From Bryopsis sp. KO-2023 (lineage: Eukaryota; Chlorophyta; Ulvophyceae; Bryopsidales; Bryopsidaceae), in assembly GCA_030272585.1 (NCBI GenBank), contig BSYQ01000008.1, positions 2,170,001 through 2,234,000 of the forward strand: DNA of 64,000 nt, given 5' to 3'. The notes under the pieces were generated by a model, which saw nothing but the letters and a program-made list of their open reading frames with translations, was not told the origin of the DNA and ran no database searches. Position 1 is the stretch's first letter, and every line of letters begins with the position of its first letter. Shown here one piece after another: positions 31,797 to 43,374 of the stretch. Made by a program: the position numbers and the translations under genes.

Positions 31797-32566
31797 TCAT
31801 TTCGAAATGTTATTTTTTTTTGAAGTCCTATACACTTTATTCAAAAGAGAGAGATCTCCATCCACGATGGAGATCTCCTGTAGGTCTGACCAGAGATCTG
31901 GCCAGTCCCGGATCGTTAGAAAGTCCACAACCTCCCTCAAATACATGTCCTGCCTCCCCGGCACTCCCCTCCTCAGCATCACCCCAACGCAGTCTTGTCT
32001 GTCAACACACAATTCAAAAAGCAAAGTAGCACACAAAGGATTAGAAAAGTAGCTTAAATATTTAACATTTAAATGTTTTGAGCAACAGGGGGAGAACCTG
32101 CAAGCCAGGTGAGGGTGATGTAGTGAGTTCTTGTTTGTTTGCTGGTGTTTTATGGTACGCATTGTCACAGATATATATCTATATATACATATCTTTTCAC
32201 ACACTGCGACAAGAGAAGGCATGGTTTCGTTTTGTATTCGAAAAGAGGCCACAGGAAACTGCTCTTTTTTTCCCTCCCTACATGCCACCAACGATTTCCG
32301 ACACATTTCACTGAAACTTTCAGAGCCTTTCTGCTCCGAACGACAGTAACACAGCGGACCGATCAGTCCAGGCAATTTCCTCCACTTGCCGATTTAAAAA
32401 ACCGTTCATAAAGTTGCTTACGTTTTGCTCGTTCCTTTTCGGGACCAGCTTTGCCCAATCCAACTCATACTCGAAACTTGGTCCAGATTTCCATATCGAT
32501 TCGAACAAGATCTCATCGAGACTCCAATCCCCTTTCACCACCATTGAGGGGCACAAACAATCGTAC
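31797..32566 (-). CDS. Hypothetical multi-exon gene (partial model)
   Basis: Two exons look real. 32422-32566 (acceptor GATAG|G, donor AAC|GTAAGC) encodes an acidic segment including GDWSLDEILFESIWKSGP. 31797-31998 (acceptor GACAG|A) encodes GVPGRQDMYLREVVDFLTIR, then RDWPDLWSDLQEISIVD, to a TGA stop, with AATAAA just before it. At least one exon between 32200 and 32400 is needed to reconcile phases and I could not fix it. I do not recognise the product. Confidence 0.4.
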
Positions 32567-32677
32567 CTATCGATATCCAGCCGGAAAAAAAACAAAAAAA
32601 ACAGAGGAAAAAACTAAAAAATATCTATTTGTGTGTTTCAAAAGTTTGTTTATACTGTTTCTGAAAACTGTGCAGTG

Positions 32678-33073
32678 ATGAGCGACACCAACAGAAGCAT
32701 CGTGGTCAACCCCATTCGCCGGCGGCTGTTCATGATCATGAACAGTCATTTGAGCGATGTGACAGTGGTGGAGGGCAAGGACATCCCAGGTCACACCATT
32801 TTCCTGGATGAAGGCTCCACTGTGTTCGGCAGAATGTGGGGCTCTGATATGAAAGAAAACCAAACCAGGAGAGTGGAGGTGGCCGAAGTCACATACACAC
32901 TTCGTTTTGGGTATCCCAAAAAGTTGCACATAGAATTCCACCTTTCCTCTCGTACAATGCGCTTAGCATTTCGTATCAAAATCCCATTGGGGGTGCCTTT
33001 TCCAGGCAGCTTGTTGAGCTGGTGGAAACCGAAGAAGGCCTCCATTCGCGCGTCCCGTTTCCCTGTTGCCTGA
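32678..33073 (+). CDS. BTB/POZ domain protein (probably partial or broken)
   Basis: ATG 32678 opens a typical BTB start: about residues 20-70 contain LFMIMNSHLSDVTVV, EGKDIPGHTIFLDEGSTVF and MWGSDMKENQTRRVEV, matching the BTB pattern in which a Ser-Asp-Val strand is followed by Glu-Gly-Lys...Pro-Gly-His and an S/T-V-F helix. BTB domains dimerise and often adapt substrates to CUL3 ligases. After VEVAEV (about 32892) the expected rest of the fold (a Tyr-Thr/Gly turn) is not in this frame. Possible continuations in other frames (VELVETEEGLHSRV; LQSFRDRLEVFNVNW) suggest a missing intron or frameshifts. It may be a pseudogene. Confidence 0.6.
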   Translation: MSDTNRSIVVNPIRRRLFMIMNSHLSDVTVVEGKDIPGHTIFLDEGSTVFGRMWGSDMKENQTRRVEVAEVTYTLRFGYPKKLHIEFHLSSRTMRLAFRIKIPLGVPFPGSLLSWWKPKKASIRASRFPVA

Positions 33074-33499
33074 GCGCGAGATACGCAGCCTCCAGAGCTT
33101 TAGAGATCGACTGGAGGTTTTTAATGTCAATTGGATTCTTGCCTCCACGGCGGAGTCGATCGGTCGCCTCCCCTCATGCAGGAGAACGGACGGATTCAAA
33201 ACACGAACGCCCCTGAGGTCAGAGCATATCTCTCTACAGATAGTACTGTTCTGATCGCGTTGGTGACTACTGCCAAGACTCTGATGGTCCATCCGCCTAT
33301 CCGAAAACCTTCCCCGCCAACGTTCGAAAACGCGCGTACGCGCTGTCGCACGAACGTAATTAAAGTCGTAAATACAAGAGAATCCACAGACTTGTCGAAA
33401 AGTCTTTACAAAACCAAAAGATACAAAGTTCGAAAACGTCCCCTCCTTTATACTCGTCTCGACTTCTTGTTTTCCTAACGAAACTCCGTTGCTGCAGCT

Positions 33500-34320
33500 C
33501 AACACAAAACTTTCACAACCTGTTCCCATTCGTGTTAACTCTGCGCTGCCGGCGCACCAGGTGACCTACTGAAACATTCATTATTACTCTAATTACGTGT
33601 AACCCCTATGCTGCGAGTTGACAGCGCGAGTACTCGTGACTCACACAGCGCGTGTGAAACATAGTACATTTGGCGAGATGCTGGGCCAATGCGAATCTGG
33701 GCCACAGCCAGGGAGACCACGTTTCAATACGTTCAAGCGGAAGAAAATCCCATAAATTCAGGAGCAGGAAAGCGAAGCAACGCTTCGCAGCTGTCCTGAA
33801 CGGGGTTTCATAGCAAGTGCCCCAGATCCGCAAGTCTCGTGTTGTGCAGGTCTTGGTCTGACGTGGACTCGCAAGATGGGAACATTGATTGGTTGACGAG
33901 CGCTTTATGTGAGCGTTAGAATGTCGATCTGGGGATCAATGTCAAAGGGAAAGCCGTTTCCGTTATTTATGCTCCGCGAGGGGGGATTTTATTTTATTTT
34001 TTTTCCGCCACCTGGCGTTTTCACTCCTCACTTGTTCCTCCCTTGACCATCTGCACTGGAAGACAGCGTTTCCGTCGTGGCACCATCAAGGTAGCGACTA
34101 CAAGCTGTGTTCTACAAAATTTGAATCATATGGCCGCCAAGTTTGTTCCGATCGTTGTCTTTCCTGCCTTCCAACGAGACTAGTGGGGGGGATCAATGGG
34201 TGGACAAAGTTTTTCTTGGTCGCACCCGTGACGAACAGGAAACCGAACAGGAAACCGATCCCTGATCCGTATAGTTTGCAGAAGATCTTAGACCAGGGCG
34301 ATCACTTTCTCGCTGGCTAT
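33500..34320. other. Intergenic region
   Basis: No supportable gene. A minus-strand ORF at 33606-33833 (with FLLLNLWDFLPLERIETW) looks protein-like but has no known domain. The minus strand carries a TATAAAG at about 33448-33455. Confidence 0.3.
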
Positions 34321-34324
34321 CCAG

Positions 34325-36348
34325 ATGAAGTTCGTGGTGCTCGTGTTGAGTTCGGCAGCGCTAGCTTTGCTGACTGAGGGTAGACCCGCCGTGTCGGACA
34401 ATCGCGTCGAGGCCGGTTTCCCAAAGCCGCTTGGAGGAGGCAGGCCAGCCAACGTCGACGCCGTTTTTCAGTGGCCCAACGGCACGTACTTTTTCAAGGG
34501 CGACAAATACTGGAGATACGACGACAAGACCGAGATGGTCGAAGCCGGATACCCGAAGTCGATCAAGGAGGATTGGGGTGGTGTGCCTGCTAACGTGGAT
34601 GCTGCCTTCCGATGGTCCAACAGCAAATCATACTTCTTCAGGGGCGACGAGTACTGGAGATACGATCACAAGACCAAAAAGGTGGACCCTGGGCGGTTGT
34701 GGTAAACACCGAAAACTACCGAAAACTACCGAAAACCACCGAAAACTACCGAAAACTACCGAAAACTACCGAAAACCACCGAAAACCACCGAAAACCACC
34801 GAAAACTACTCACGAAAACCACCGAAAACTACCGAAAACTACCGAAAACTATAAAAATCGACATGATAAAACGAAAACTTGAACAGTAAAAATAAATTTA
34901 TAACGGGGAGTCCACCGAAAAAAAACATTACACACAAAAGAAACTAATACATTCATTTTGTTTATATGAGTGAATATGTTACAAATGGTATGGACTCTTG
35001 GTTTGGTTCCAGTGGCTCCTTGGTTGGTTGACTCGGGTTCGAATCCCGAGGGTCACACTTGCATACCCACTTGCCGATAAGTACTATCACTCGGAGACTC
35101 ACTTGTTACCACTCTGAAAGCAAATGTCTTGTTTGAAATAGTCTTGAATATTTATCTTTCCCTTTTCCTTTTATAAAGGGTAATCGCTGCATAGTTACAG
35201 TTTTTATAGTTTTCGGTAGTTTTCGTGAGTAGTTTTCAGTAGTTTTCGGTAGTTTTCGGTGGTTTTCGTGAGTAGTTTTCGGTAGTTTTCGTGAGTAGTT
35301 TTCAGTAGTTTTCGGTAGTTTTCGGTAGTTTTCGGTGGTTTTCGTGAGTAGTTTTCGGTGGTTTTCGGTGGTTTTCGGTGGTTTTCGGTAGTTTTCGGTG
35401 GTTTTCGGTAGTTTTCGGTAGTTTTCGGTGGTTTTCGGTGGTTTTCGGTGTTTACCACGACCCGACCCTGGGTACCCGTGGTCGATCAAGGCGGGTTGGG
35501 GTGGTGTGCCTGATAACCTGGATGCTGCCTTCCTATGGTCCGACGGCAAAATCTACTTTTTCAAGCGTGACAAGTTCTGGAGGTTCGACCCCAATGCCAA
35601 AAAGGTGGACCCTGGGTACCCAGCAAAGATCAGGAAGCACTGGTCTGGTGTGCCGGGCAACCTGGATGCCGTTTGCCGTTTTTCCAACGGGAAGACATAC
35701 TTCTTCAAGGGCGTGGAGCACTACAGATACAACGACGAGACCAAAAAGGTCGACCCTGGATACCCGTGGCCAATTGTAGGACAAGGGTTTTGGGCAGGTA
35801 TTCCCGCCCACTTGGACGCCGTTCTCCGATGGTCCAACGGCAAAACGTACTTTTTCAAAGGCGACGAGTACTACAGGTACGACGCAAGCGTTTTCAGAAT
35901 CGACCCCGGATACCCGAAGTCGATCAAGGAGGATTGGGGTGGTGTGGGCAATAATTTGGATGCTGCCTTCCGATCGACCGACGGGAAGTCATTCTTCTTC
36001 AAGGGCGACGAGTTCTGGAGATACGACCACAAGACCAAAAAGGTGGACCCTGGGTACCCGTTGCCGATCAAGGAGGGTTGGGGTGGTGTGCCTGATAACC
36101 TGGATGCTGCCTTCCGATGGTCCGACGGCAAAATCTACTTTTTCAAGGGTGACGAGTTCTGGAGGTACAACCCCAAGGCCGAAAAGGTGGACCCTGGGTA
36201 CCCAGCAACGATCGGGAAGCACTGGTCTGGTGTGCCGGACAACCTGGATGCTGTCTTCCGATTTTCCGACGACAAATCATACTTCTTCAAGGGTGACCAG
36301 TACTGGAGATACAACGACACAGCACATGAGTTCACCGACCCTTACTGA
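34325..36348 (+). CDS. Secreted protein of eight hemopexin repeats, interrupted by an inserted element
   Basis: ATG 34325 starts a signal peptide (MKFVVLVLSSAALALLTEG). Repeats of the form (N)LDAAFRWSxGKxYFFKGDxYWRYD...VDPGYP follow. Two full repeats precede an insertion at 34694-35463 and six follow it. Leaving out the insertion and one 9-bp target copy joins KKVDPG to YPWSIKAGWGG in frame, giving about 414 residues and eight blades, enough for two four-bladed propellers. As it stands the first part stops at TAA in the insertion (KKVDPGRLW). The DNA of repeats 2-3 and 6-7 is very similar, showing recent internal duplication. No protease domain is present, unlike matrix metalloproteinases. 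Such propellers usually bind proteins, polysaccharide or haem at the cell surface. Whether the insertion is spliced out is unknown. Confidence 0.85.
34694..35463. mobile_element. Foldback element with 10-bp tandem repeats in its inverted arms (9-bp target duplication)
   Basis: Exact 9-bp duplicates GACCCTGGG lie at 34685-34693 and 35464-35472. Ends GGTTGTGGTAAACACCG and its near complement lead into arms made of a 10-base unit (ACCGAAAACT/ACCGAAAACC, complement on the right): about 14 units at 34707-34850 and about 25 at 35195-35453. The middle is about 340 bp of AT-rich DNA with a tRNA-like segment. Inverted arms of short tandem repeats plus a 9-bp duplication recall foldback/Mutator-type elements. 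ORFs in the arms are repeat artefacts. Confidence 0.85.
35012..35056 (+). ncRNA. tRNA-like mini-structure inside the foldback element
   Basis: GTGGCTC and GGGTCAC pair over 7 bases (two G-U) around CTCGGGTTCGAATCCCGAG, a T-arm with the B-box consensus GGTTCGAATCC. TGGCTCCTTGGTTGG before it resembles an A-box. An anticodon arm is missing. Likely a tRNA-derived fragment. Confidence 0.5.
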
Positions 36349-36461
36349 GGACTGGCGCGCACTAGCCAATTCGAGCGATACTTCTTGCTCGCCCAGCACG
36401 TCGCCAGCACGACTGCGGGGCGCCAGAAGTATGGATAGGTTTTTTCTAAACGATTGTTTTG

Positions 36462-36628
36462 GGCGTTGATATTGTTTTGGGTGTTGATATTGTTTTGGGT
36501 GTTGATATTGTTTTAGGTGTTGATATTGTTTTGGGTGTTGATATTGTTTTGGGTGTTGATATTGTTTTAGGTGTTGATATTGTTTTGGGTGTTGATATTG
36601 TTTTAGGTGTTGATATTGTTTTTGGTAC
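36462..36628. repeat. 20-bp minisatellite
   Basis: About eight copies of a 20-base unit (TGATATTGTTTTGGGTGT, with GGGTG/AGGTG variants), 110 bp after the hemopexin stop codon. The ORFs on both strands are artefacts of it. Confidence 0.9.
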
Positions 36629-36639
36629 TGAGTTTACGG

Positions 36640-37240
36640 CCAGACATGAAATGAACCCCACTTTGGGGTGGGTGTCTGTCGATTTTTGAGTTGGGAGCAT
36701 GAGTTGGATTGATGGTATTGTGTTGTAAGTCTTGCATCATCGACGCCCTTCGCCCTTTCCTCTCGGGCGTTCACTGCAAAAAATCTTACAAGGAAACCCC
36801 AACCGAGGTCAAATATGTAGGAAATCCCCACCGTTTGGCAACTTACCACTAAACTCGACAGAAACCTTATAAAAACACCAAACATAGTCGCCTCCATTTT
36901 GACGCCACGAATCGAAACATCACGATCATCACCAAGAGAAACAGATCGCACCAAAATCACTCCCTCCAGAAACTGCAGAAATTGTTCAACGTTTTTCGTT
37001 GAATGCACAACATATTGTGATGAAGAACGGCAGAATTTTTTTGAATTTGAAACAAAATTCACAGGCTGGTCAGATTTTAAGAGTGAAAAAAACATATAGA
37101 TTCGAAGACCATAATATTTATTAATGGTCTTAATTCTTCCTCAAATACTTATTTTATTTGAGATATCTAATCACAAGACCAAAAATTTCCTATCATTTGC
37201 AAGTTATTTGAGATCCATCCGAGATTTGTACGAGAAGGTA
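36640..37240. other. Intergenic region, no gene supported
   Basis: Short ORFs on both strands, without features. Confidence 0.3.
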
Positions 37241-37247
37241 TGAACTA

Positions 37248-37420
37248 GAGATGTGCGCCAGCAAAAAAACCCAGAACGGGTTTTATAATGGGAATGGGTA
37301 CCCGTTGTAAAATTACAACGGCCGTTGCGGCCGTTGCCGTTGTCCATCGTTGTGTATCGGCCCGTTCAACCCGTTCTGGGACCCGTTGCACCCGTTATTA
37401 CCGTTAACATGGGTCGCAAA
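37248..37420. mobile_element. Remnant of a hAT-like element end
   Basis: GAGATGTGCGCCAGC followed by dense CCCGTT/AACGG words copies the end structure of the element at 14421-15696. The opposite end is not recognisable. Confidence 0.5.
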
Positions 37421-38040
37421 AAAATGTTTTTAAAACCATTGCCCACAATTTTTTTTTCAATGTTAACAATCCCAACATGAATGGCACTTTCATGTTGGTG
37501 TGAAAGCCATTTTTTTTTCTGAAACTCTTTGCTTTCCCTTTCTTACTGGAGTGCTTCCATTTCCAATGCTGCCAAAATGTCTCAAAGCTTTCAATCAATG
37601 ATTTAACATGATTTTTAAAAAGATTCACAGAATATCACAGCCCTCCTTCAATTTCTTTTATTGCTTCCAAAAAGAAGATTCATCCAAATATTGATTTCAA
37701 AAAGAAAGGATGCATATTGTTTATTCAAACTGAGCTAAAAATGTATTTTAATTCAACTAATATGGATTCACGAAAAGTAATTCCTTTCATTATAATTCTC
37801 TCCAAAATTTGCTTTATTTTATCACAGCTGCCAATCTTCCTAGTAGCAGTAGCACAATGCCTTGCTGACACCCCTCTTGAACACCAACTTGTTGCCAGCA
37901 GGGTTCAAGGGAGCTTCAGCCCACAGACCCTTTGGACCACACCTTTAAGAAACACAACCAAAAATCGACATTAGACATTGGATGCTGCTACAGAATTTCC
38001 AGCAGCACCAAATGTGGGTGCATGAAGTCAGCTCAGCTCC

Positions 38041-39263
38041 TCACTTGGTCTGATCGAAGCAGCAGTCGAGGCTTTCGATGGTCAAGCAAGGCTCGACTTG
38101 GCCAGCGGATCCAGAGCCGCCAGTGCTCCCGCTGCCGCTGCCAGTTCCGGTGGGTGGTGGAGTGACGACCTTGGGGATTTTCACGACGTTGTCCTTGGTC
38201 GAGGAGCTCCCCACCACATCGGCACCACACTTCGAGGTGTCCGTGGGCTCTGGAAATTCAGTCGACACAGAATTAGGCGGGCGGGCGGGCGGAAATCTAG
38301 AAGTTCCTGAGCGTCCGGGAATCGAACTGTTCAGATCACTTACTGTTGCATACGACAGCCGTTGCGGTTGAGATGGACTTCGCGATGGCAACACTCGTGG
38401 AGGACACGAAGGTCGACTGGAAGACCGAGGCGCTTCCAGATCCGCTGACACAAGCCTGCGAGACGGCGAAAGCGGCGGCGCGAGCAACACCGACCGCAAT
38501 GGCCTTGAGATCGGCAATGCAAAGTGCGCTCAAGTCACCGTTGAATGCGGCGGCGACAGCCTTGCTGAAAGCCTCAGCATAGGCGGTTGCGAACGCATCT
38601 CCCTGGGAAACTCCGAATCCGCACCCGAAACCCTTGCCATCGCAAGAAACCTGCGAGCCAGCAAGCCATTACAAAATGACAGGTGATCGAATGAGAAACC
38701 CAAAGTCGATCGGAGGATCAGCACCACCACCCACCTTTGCGAGTGCTTCAACGTAGACCTGTGCAAGAGCTTTGGCAACAGCGGTGGAAGCCGCCTTGAC
38801 CGCGACTGGATCGCAGATCTTCACGGTGCTCAGGGCCTTCACTGCCGACTTGATGTCTGCCTGAGCCTTGGCGTGGGACTGCGTCAACCAATGCCAGAAA
38901 ATTAGCGAAACGAACAATACACGAGTCGAAAGGGGTTCCAACAGCCGCATATCAAACAAACCGCCTTACCGTGCAGCTCGCTCCCGCCCATCCTTTGCAC
39001 CTTCCAGACTTGACGACAAGACTCACAGATCCGAACACACTGCACGAGTTCGAAGCCGTCTGAGAAAGCTCACGTCCTGCGCAATGGAACCAACGTTTGA
39101 AATCCCCAACAACCGTTTTCCACCCCTCCTGGCGGGCCCGCCGTACTGAGGTCAAAACTTATGGATCGAATCTCCCAACCAACCAGGAAAAAAAGGACAC
39201 AATACCTGCAAGTGCAGGAGCGGCGAGCAACAAGCAAGCCAGTGCGAAAGTAGAGATCTGCAT
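38041..39263 (-). CDS. Secreted alanine-rich cysteine protein, 5 exons (family member C)
   Basis: Exons 39206-39263, 38970-39076, 38735-38878, 38344-38650 and 38041-38249 all join in phase, giving 274 residues. Signal peptide MQISTFALACLLLAAPALAG. A first Cys module follows (TASNSCSVFGS, SGRCKGWAGASC). Next come alanine-alternating segments (VKAASTAVAKALAQVYVEA, FATAYAEAFSKAVAAAF, VAIAKSISTATAVVC) with CDGKGFGCGFGVSQGDAF in the middle, the strongest match to member A. The C-terminus differs from A: a Pro/Gly/Ser linker (TPPPTGTGSGSGSTGG) and a final PCLTIESLDCCFDQ. The extra intron at 38879-38969 splits what is one exon in A. Probably secreted structural or surface protein; no named family known to me. 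Confidence 0.85.
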
Positions 39264-39367
39264 GGCTTGTTTCAATCCGTTGAATTCAAAGAGGGTAAAA
39301 CTGCCAATAGGAAGAGAAGACAGAAGTGAACAGAGGGCTGGTTGTTTCAAACCAAACCTATGACGCC

Positions 39368-39375
39368 TTTTTATG
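39368..39375 (-). promoter_or_regulatory. TATA-like box of family member C
   Basis: CATAAAAA on the minus strand, about 105 bp upstream of the start, in a context shared with member B. Confidence 0.55.
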
Positions 39376-39419
39376 GAGCGCAAAGCTTGTGTTGCGAAGT
39401 ACTGATGGGACCTGTTCTT

Positions 39420-40390
39420 GTCAATCATCGTTTTGCTTTTCAATCAATCAAACAAAATTTTGATTGATTGTTTTGTTTTTGCCTGTGCAAGTTCTGACAA
39501 CGTGGAGTACCCCTACGATTATTTTTTCAATCCGTACGACGTGGATGCAAGATTCTCAAAGCGAGACAGTCGTGCATTGCTCCAATTTGGGAGCTCCTTC
39601 AGACTGGTTCTGGTCAGGGCTGTGTAAGTGGGCGTTTTGATTGTTGGAGTGGCGTTTTGTGTGATGCTGGAACAGAACTGGCTGACGAGCCACCAGTGCT
39701 TCTACCTGCGTGAAAACTCACGAGTTGATCGATCAAGGAGGTTGAGGTTTCACGTTTCTGTTTGATGTTCAAACAGAAACAAAGACAACATGAGAGCCTC
39801 CCATCGGAGGCCTTTCTCCACCACAGATCTGTTTCAACAGCAGACCCTGCACTCACAGGATGTGTGTGGCCTTTGGATGGTCACTACTGGAAAGGGGTGG
39901 AAAGCTCTAACACTGATATGAAAATTTGAAATCTCAATCGACCTAGTTGATTGAGGGATCAGATTGGTTGAATTAGTGTGAGACAGAAACTGAGGAAAGC
40001 ATGTAACGAAAGCTTATGATGTTTCGGACAACTCTTCTTTTTGTGAAAAAGCAGCCAAAAAAAACAGCGATCGGTTCGCAACATGGACACTGAACAAGAG
40101 GAATTTCATGAGCAACGGACAAGCATGATGATTGGAACGCTTTCAGATCTGGAGCTTGAATAAATTACAACGCTGGCATTGAACTGATTTGACTGCTCTA
40201 GCTTCGAGGAATTCTTGAAGATTGCTGATATATCTTTTCTTTCCCCAAATAAAATCAAATAAAATCAAACAAGGGGAAAAAGACAGTACTATAAAACACC
40301 GAAAGCAAGCTAATAAAAACGAAAATTCTGAGCTGGGTGTTCGGCCGTGGGGCATGCCGTAAAATAAGAATTTCTCAAAACATGGATTTG
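39420..40390. other. Intergenic region
   Basis: No supportable gene between the promoter of member C and the end of the USP7-like gene. Confidence 0.35.
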
Positions 40391-40397
40391 TGGAGGT

Positions 40398-43374
40398 CTA
40401 TTGCATGCACCTTGGATCAGCTTCTTCCCCCTGAAAACCACACACAAATCGATGTACGTCTCAATAAAATTTTCAATTGAGAATTTCACCACATAGATCA
40501 TTGCCAGCAATAGCAACTGCTCAATCTCTATTGTGAAAGCCGTTCGTTCCAAAAAACCAATGATCCTTGCATGCAAAAATTACGATTTCAGATTGAAAAT
40601 GACTAGGGTCATTCATCCTGATTTCAATTACCTCGAAAAGCGTCCTTTTTGCATTCGGGATGTCCTTTTTCCCTGTGGGGGCATTGACTTCATCCCAGTC
40701 TGACATACGGACATAGGTCACCAGATAGGCATTCTCGCTTTCGGTGCCATCACCTGCGAATGATTCCAAAAAAATGAAACCTTTCGCAACGAGTCCATAT
40801 ACCAGACATTTTCTTATCCCAACAACTCTCCAGGCAAGATTTTCTCATTTTCTCTACTTCAAGCGAACATGTTCAGACATGCTGGTACAGCATTTCAAAA
40901 CAAAAACGAGGTTGCTACACGAAGCTGAGAAATGAACAAGCAAAGTAACCTAAGCACACCAACCCCCCCAACCAAGATGCGCTCCTCACCAAAAAGACCT
41001 TCCACAGCATCGATCTCTGCTACACTCACGACTTCTTCATTATCGAATCTATACCACCCGTCCGTTCCGGACTCTTGGTCAGAAACCAGGGCAAAAGTTC
41101 TGAAGATGCCAGCATCAGCACTCCCAGAATGGGAAATTACGCTGTGCAGGAGATATCGCTGAGAGGCGGCGGTGTCAGCAGCTTCCTCATTCAAGACACC
41201 CTTGTTTTCGGCGCTGAAGTCCAAAATGGTCGGGTAACCGAAAGAAGCATCCACCTGGAGCAAACAAACCCTCATGTGAAATTCAATCATGCTGCTGTTG
41301 CTGGTGTTTTTTTTTTTCTTTTTTTATTGGTACTGAAAGAAAGGATAAGGAGGAGGTGGCTAGAAAGAAAGGATTGAAACAGAATGGTCATTCGAAACTG
41401 GATTTTTTTTGAGTGCGTGGATCGACTCAGCAGTCGAAAAAAGGATATTTTGGTTACCAACAAAACTCACCTTTTCCACCCCTACTCCATTGAAGGTGAA
41501 TCTTCTGAAGTCCAATTGTAAGACTGGTGGGAGCTCTGCAAATTTGCTCGTTCTGATCCCATCCTGGAAAGTGATTGAAAACAAAAAAAAAGGAATAAAT
41601 AACACGCATATTTGCATTCGTTTACCTACCAACACATTTTCTCAAGATGGGTTGCACTCGGAAAAAAATCAGATATTTTCTTTTCTTTTCTTTTTGAAAT
41701 CTTTGCGTTTCGAAATATTTCATTATCAATGTATTCCATTGACAGTGCTAAGTGGTATATGGATCAATAATAAACCCAGTTCCCCCCCCCCCAAAAAAAA
41801 AGTTAATTAATTAAATTGAATTAAACTGAGAATATAGACAGCTTTCAGAATTTCAGGAAAATCAGCACCCTTCACCTACATGGATCTAGTTTCTGAAAAA
41901 ACAAAATATGATCCGAAAAGAAAAATTCCCTACAAAAAAAAACCTTCCGTTTTTTATTTTTCTAAAAAGAATTAAAAAAAAATCAATAATATCGTTTATT
42001 CATTTTATCGCAAATCGTTTATCAACTACTACTTAATAGGTTCGATCAAGAACAATTTTTGGTGAACCCTCACTCATTCCACCTCATTTTTTTCCAAACA
42101 GAGAAAAGAGGAAGGTAGGTATAGAGGTCTGAAGGAAAGCTAAAAAAACTCACCACCAGCCCCTCGTCTTCGACAAAAATTTGATTGTCCCCTTTCAGAA
42201 CTTCTTCCTCAGCATAGTCGTTCAAACTGGCAACCAGGCCATCCAAACCAGCTACTCTTAGAAAGATCGACAAAAAAGTTTCTTCCCTGGAGGACTCAAA
42301 ATTCACGGCGCTAGCTTCGATCGTATTTTCCACCCTCCCACGGAATAATCTAGCAATGGAGGCGTCGATGTCTGTTTCCTGAAATGTAACGAGGAATAAG
42401 AAAGAAAAAAAAAGTGATTTTTCTGGGGGTTTTTTTTTGTTTTTGAATAAAAAGAGTGAGGTGGGAAAAAAAGTTCCATGGAAATCGTGCGAACATCCAT
42501 ACGAACGAAATGTGAAAAACGATAAAAGGGACCGAAAGGGTAAAAAAAAATTATGGCAAAATGCTGGCAAATAAACCTTTTCCAACACATCTGCCATTTT
42601 CACCATATAATACATATATACATATACATACACATATATACTTTCCTTTTTATCCTGAAAGTAATCACATGCTAAACCACCTCATAAAAATGCATCGATG
42701 CAAATTAAGCAAACCCACAGATTAATTAAAAAAAGGACATTGTGATCGTAATGATCCACTCGATCACGTGATTCAAGAAAGATCACGTCTGGTTCCTGTT
42801 TTTTTCATTACCGACAGAATATTGCCCAGAAGCACTTGACGCAGTTCGCTGACGTCCGCTGTCCCTGGGTTTTCGACGAAAACCCATTCTTCGAAGTCAG
42901 CCAATGCACTGGTGTCCGCGCATCCTCTATACTGGATCTAAAAACGAAGAAAAACACCACACCACAGCACTCGATCGATCCCCTCCGTTTGATCAAAAGA
43001 CAAACAAAAGACAGCAAAAGACGTATGATCAAAAGACAAACAAAAGACAAACAAAAGACGGCGCGAACAAAAGACGTCACGCCACAACGCACACCTGAAA
43101 GAAGATCCTCTGGAGCTCCGTGACGAAGTCGGTATCGTCCTTGGATGCATAAACCGCCTGTGGATCGGAATCAACCGCTCACTCAGCCGAAATTGCTTTC
43201 TTTCAAACAGCAGCGGGCGATCGGTGATAAAAAAAAACAAAAAAACACAAAAAAAACGACGAAACTGGAGATTTCTGCCCATAACTACCTTTCTAAATTG
43301 CGGAATATTATAAAGATACTGGACGAGGGCGTTCAAGGACCCGGTTTCGCCATCGTTTGAAAGCAATCCGCCAC
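40398..43374 (-). CDS. USP7-like protein lacking catalytic Cys and His (pseudo-deubiquitinase), at least 8 exons
   Basis: Exons 43289-43374, 43095-43157, 42812-42937, 42154-42378, 41471-41563, 40990-41254, 40632-40753 and 40398-40430 are all phase-consistent and free of stops. Matches to the USP7 (UCH family C19) catalytic domain in order: GETGSLNALVQYLYNIPQFRK; AVYASKDDTDFVTELQRIFF; SELRQVLLGN; ARLFRGRVENTIEA; VLKGDNQIFVEDEGL; FAELPPVLQLDFRRFTF; YLLHSVISHSG and WYRFDNEEVVSV; ENAYLVTYVR. The Cys box, normally NxGxTCYMNS, reads GETGSLNA (Cys to Gly). The His box, normally GGHY, reads DAGIF (His to Ile). The Asp region is kept. The product probably cannot cleave ubiquitin but may still bind it. 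N-terminal exons (possibly 43475-43537) are unresolved; the C-terminus is short (GEEADPRCMQ). Confidence 0.85.

Noticed and set aside
34431-34889. ORFs with repeated KTTENYRKLP-type peptides
   Set aside because: Translation of the 10-bp repeat arms of the foldback element, not a protein.
34690-35060. CRISPR array
   Set aside because: The 10-bp direct units lack unique spacers and sit in inverted arms of a eukaryotic foldback element.
36446-36700. ORFs with TPKTIS or VLGVDI repeats
   Set aside because: Products of the 20-bp minisatellite read on either strand.
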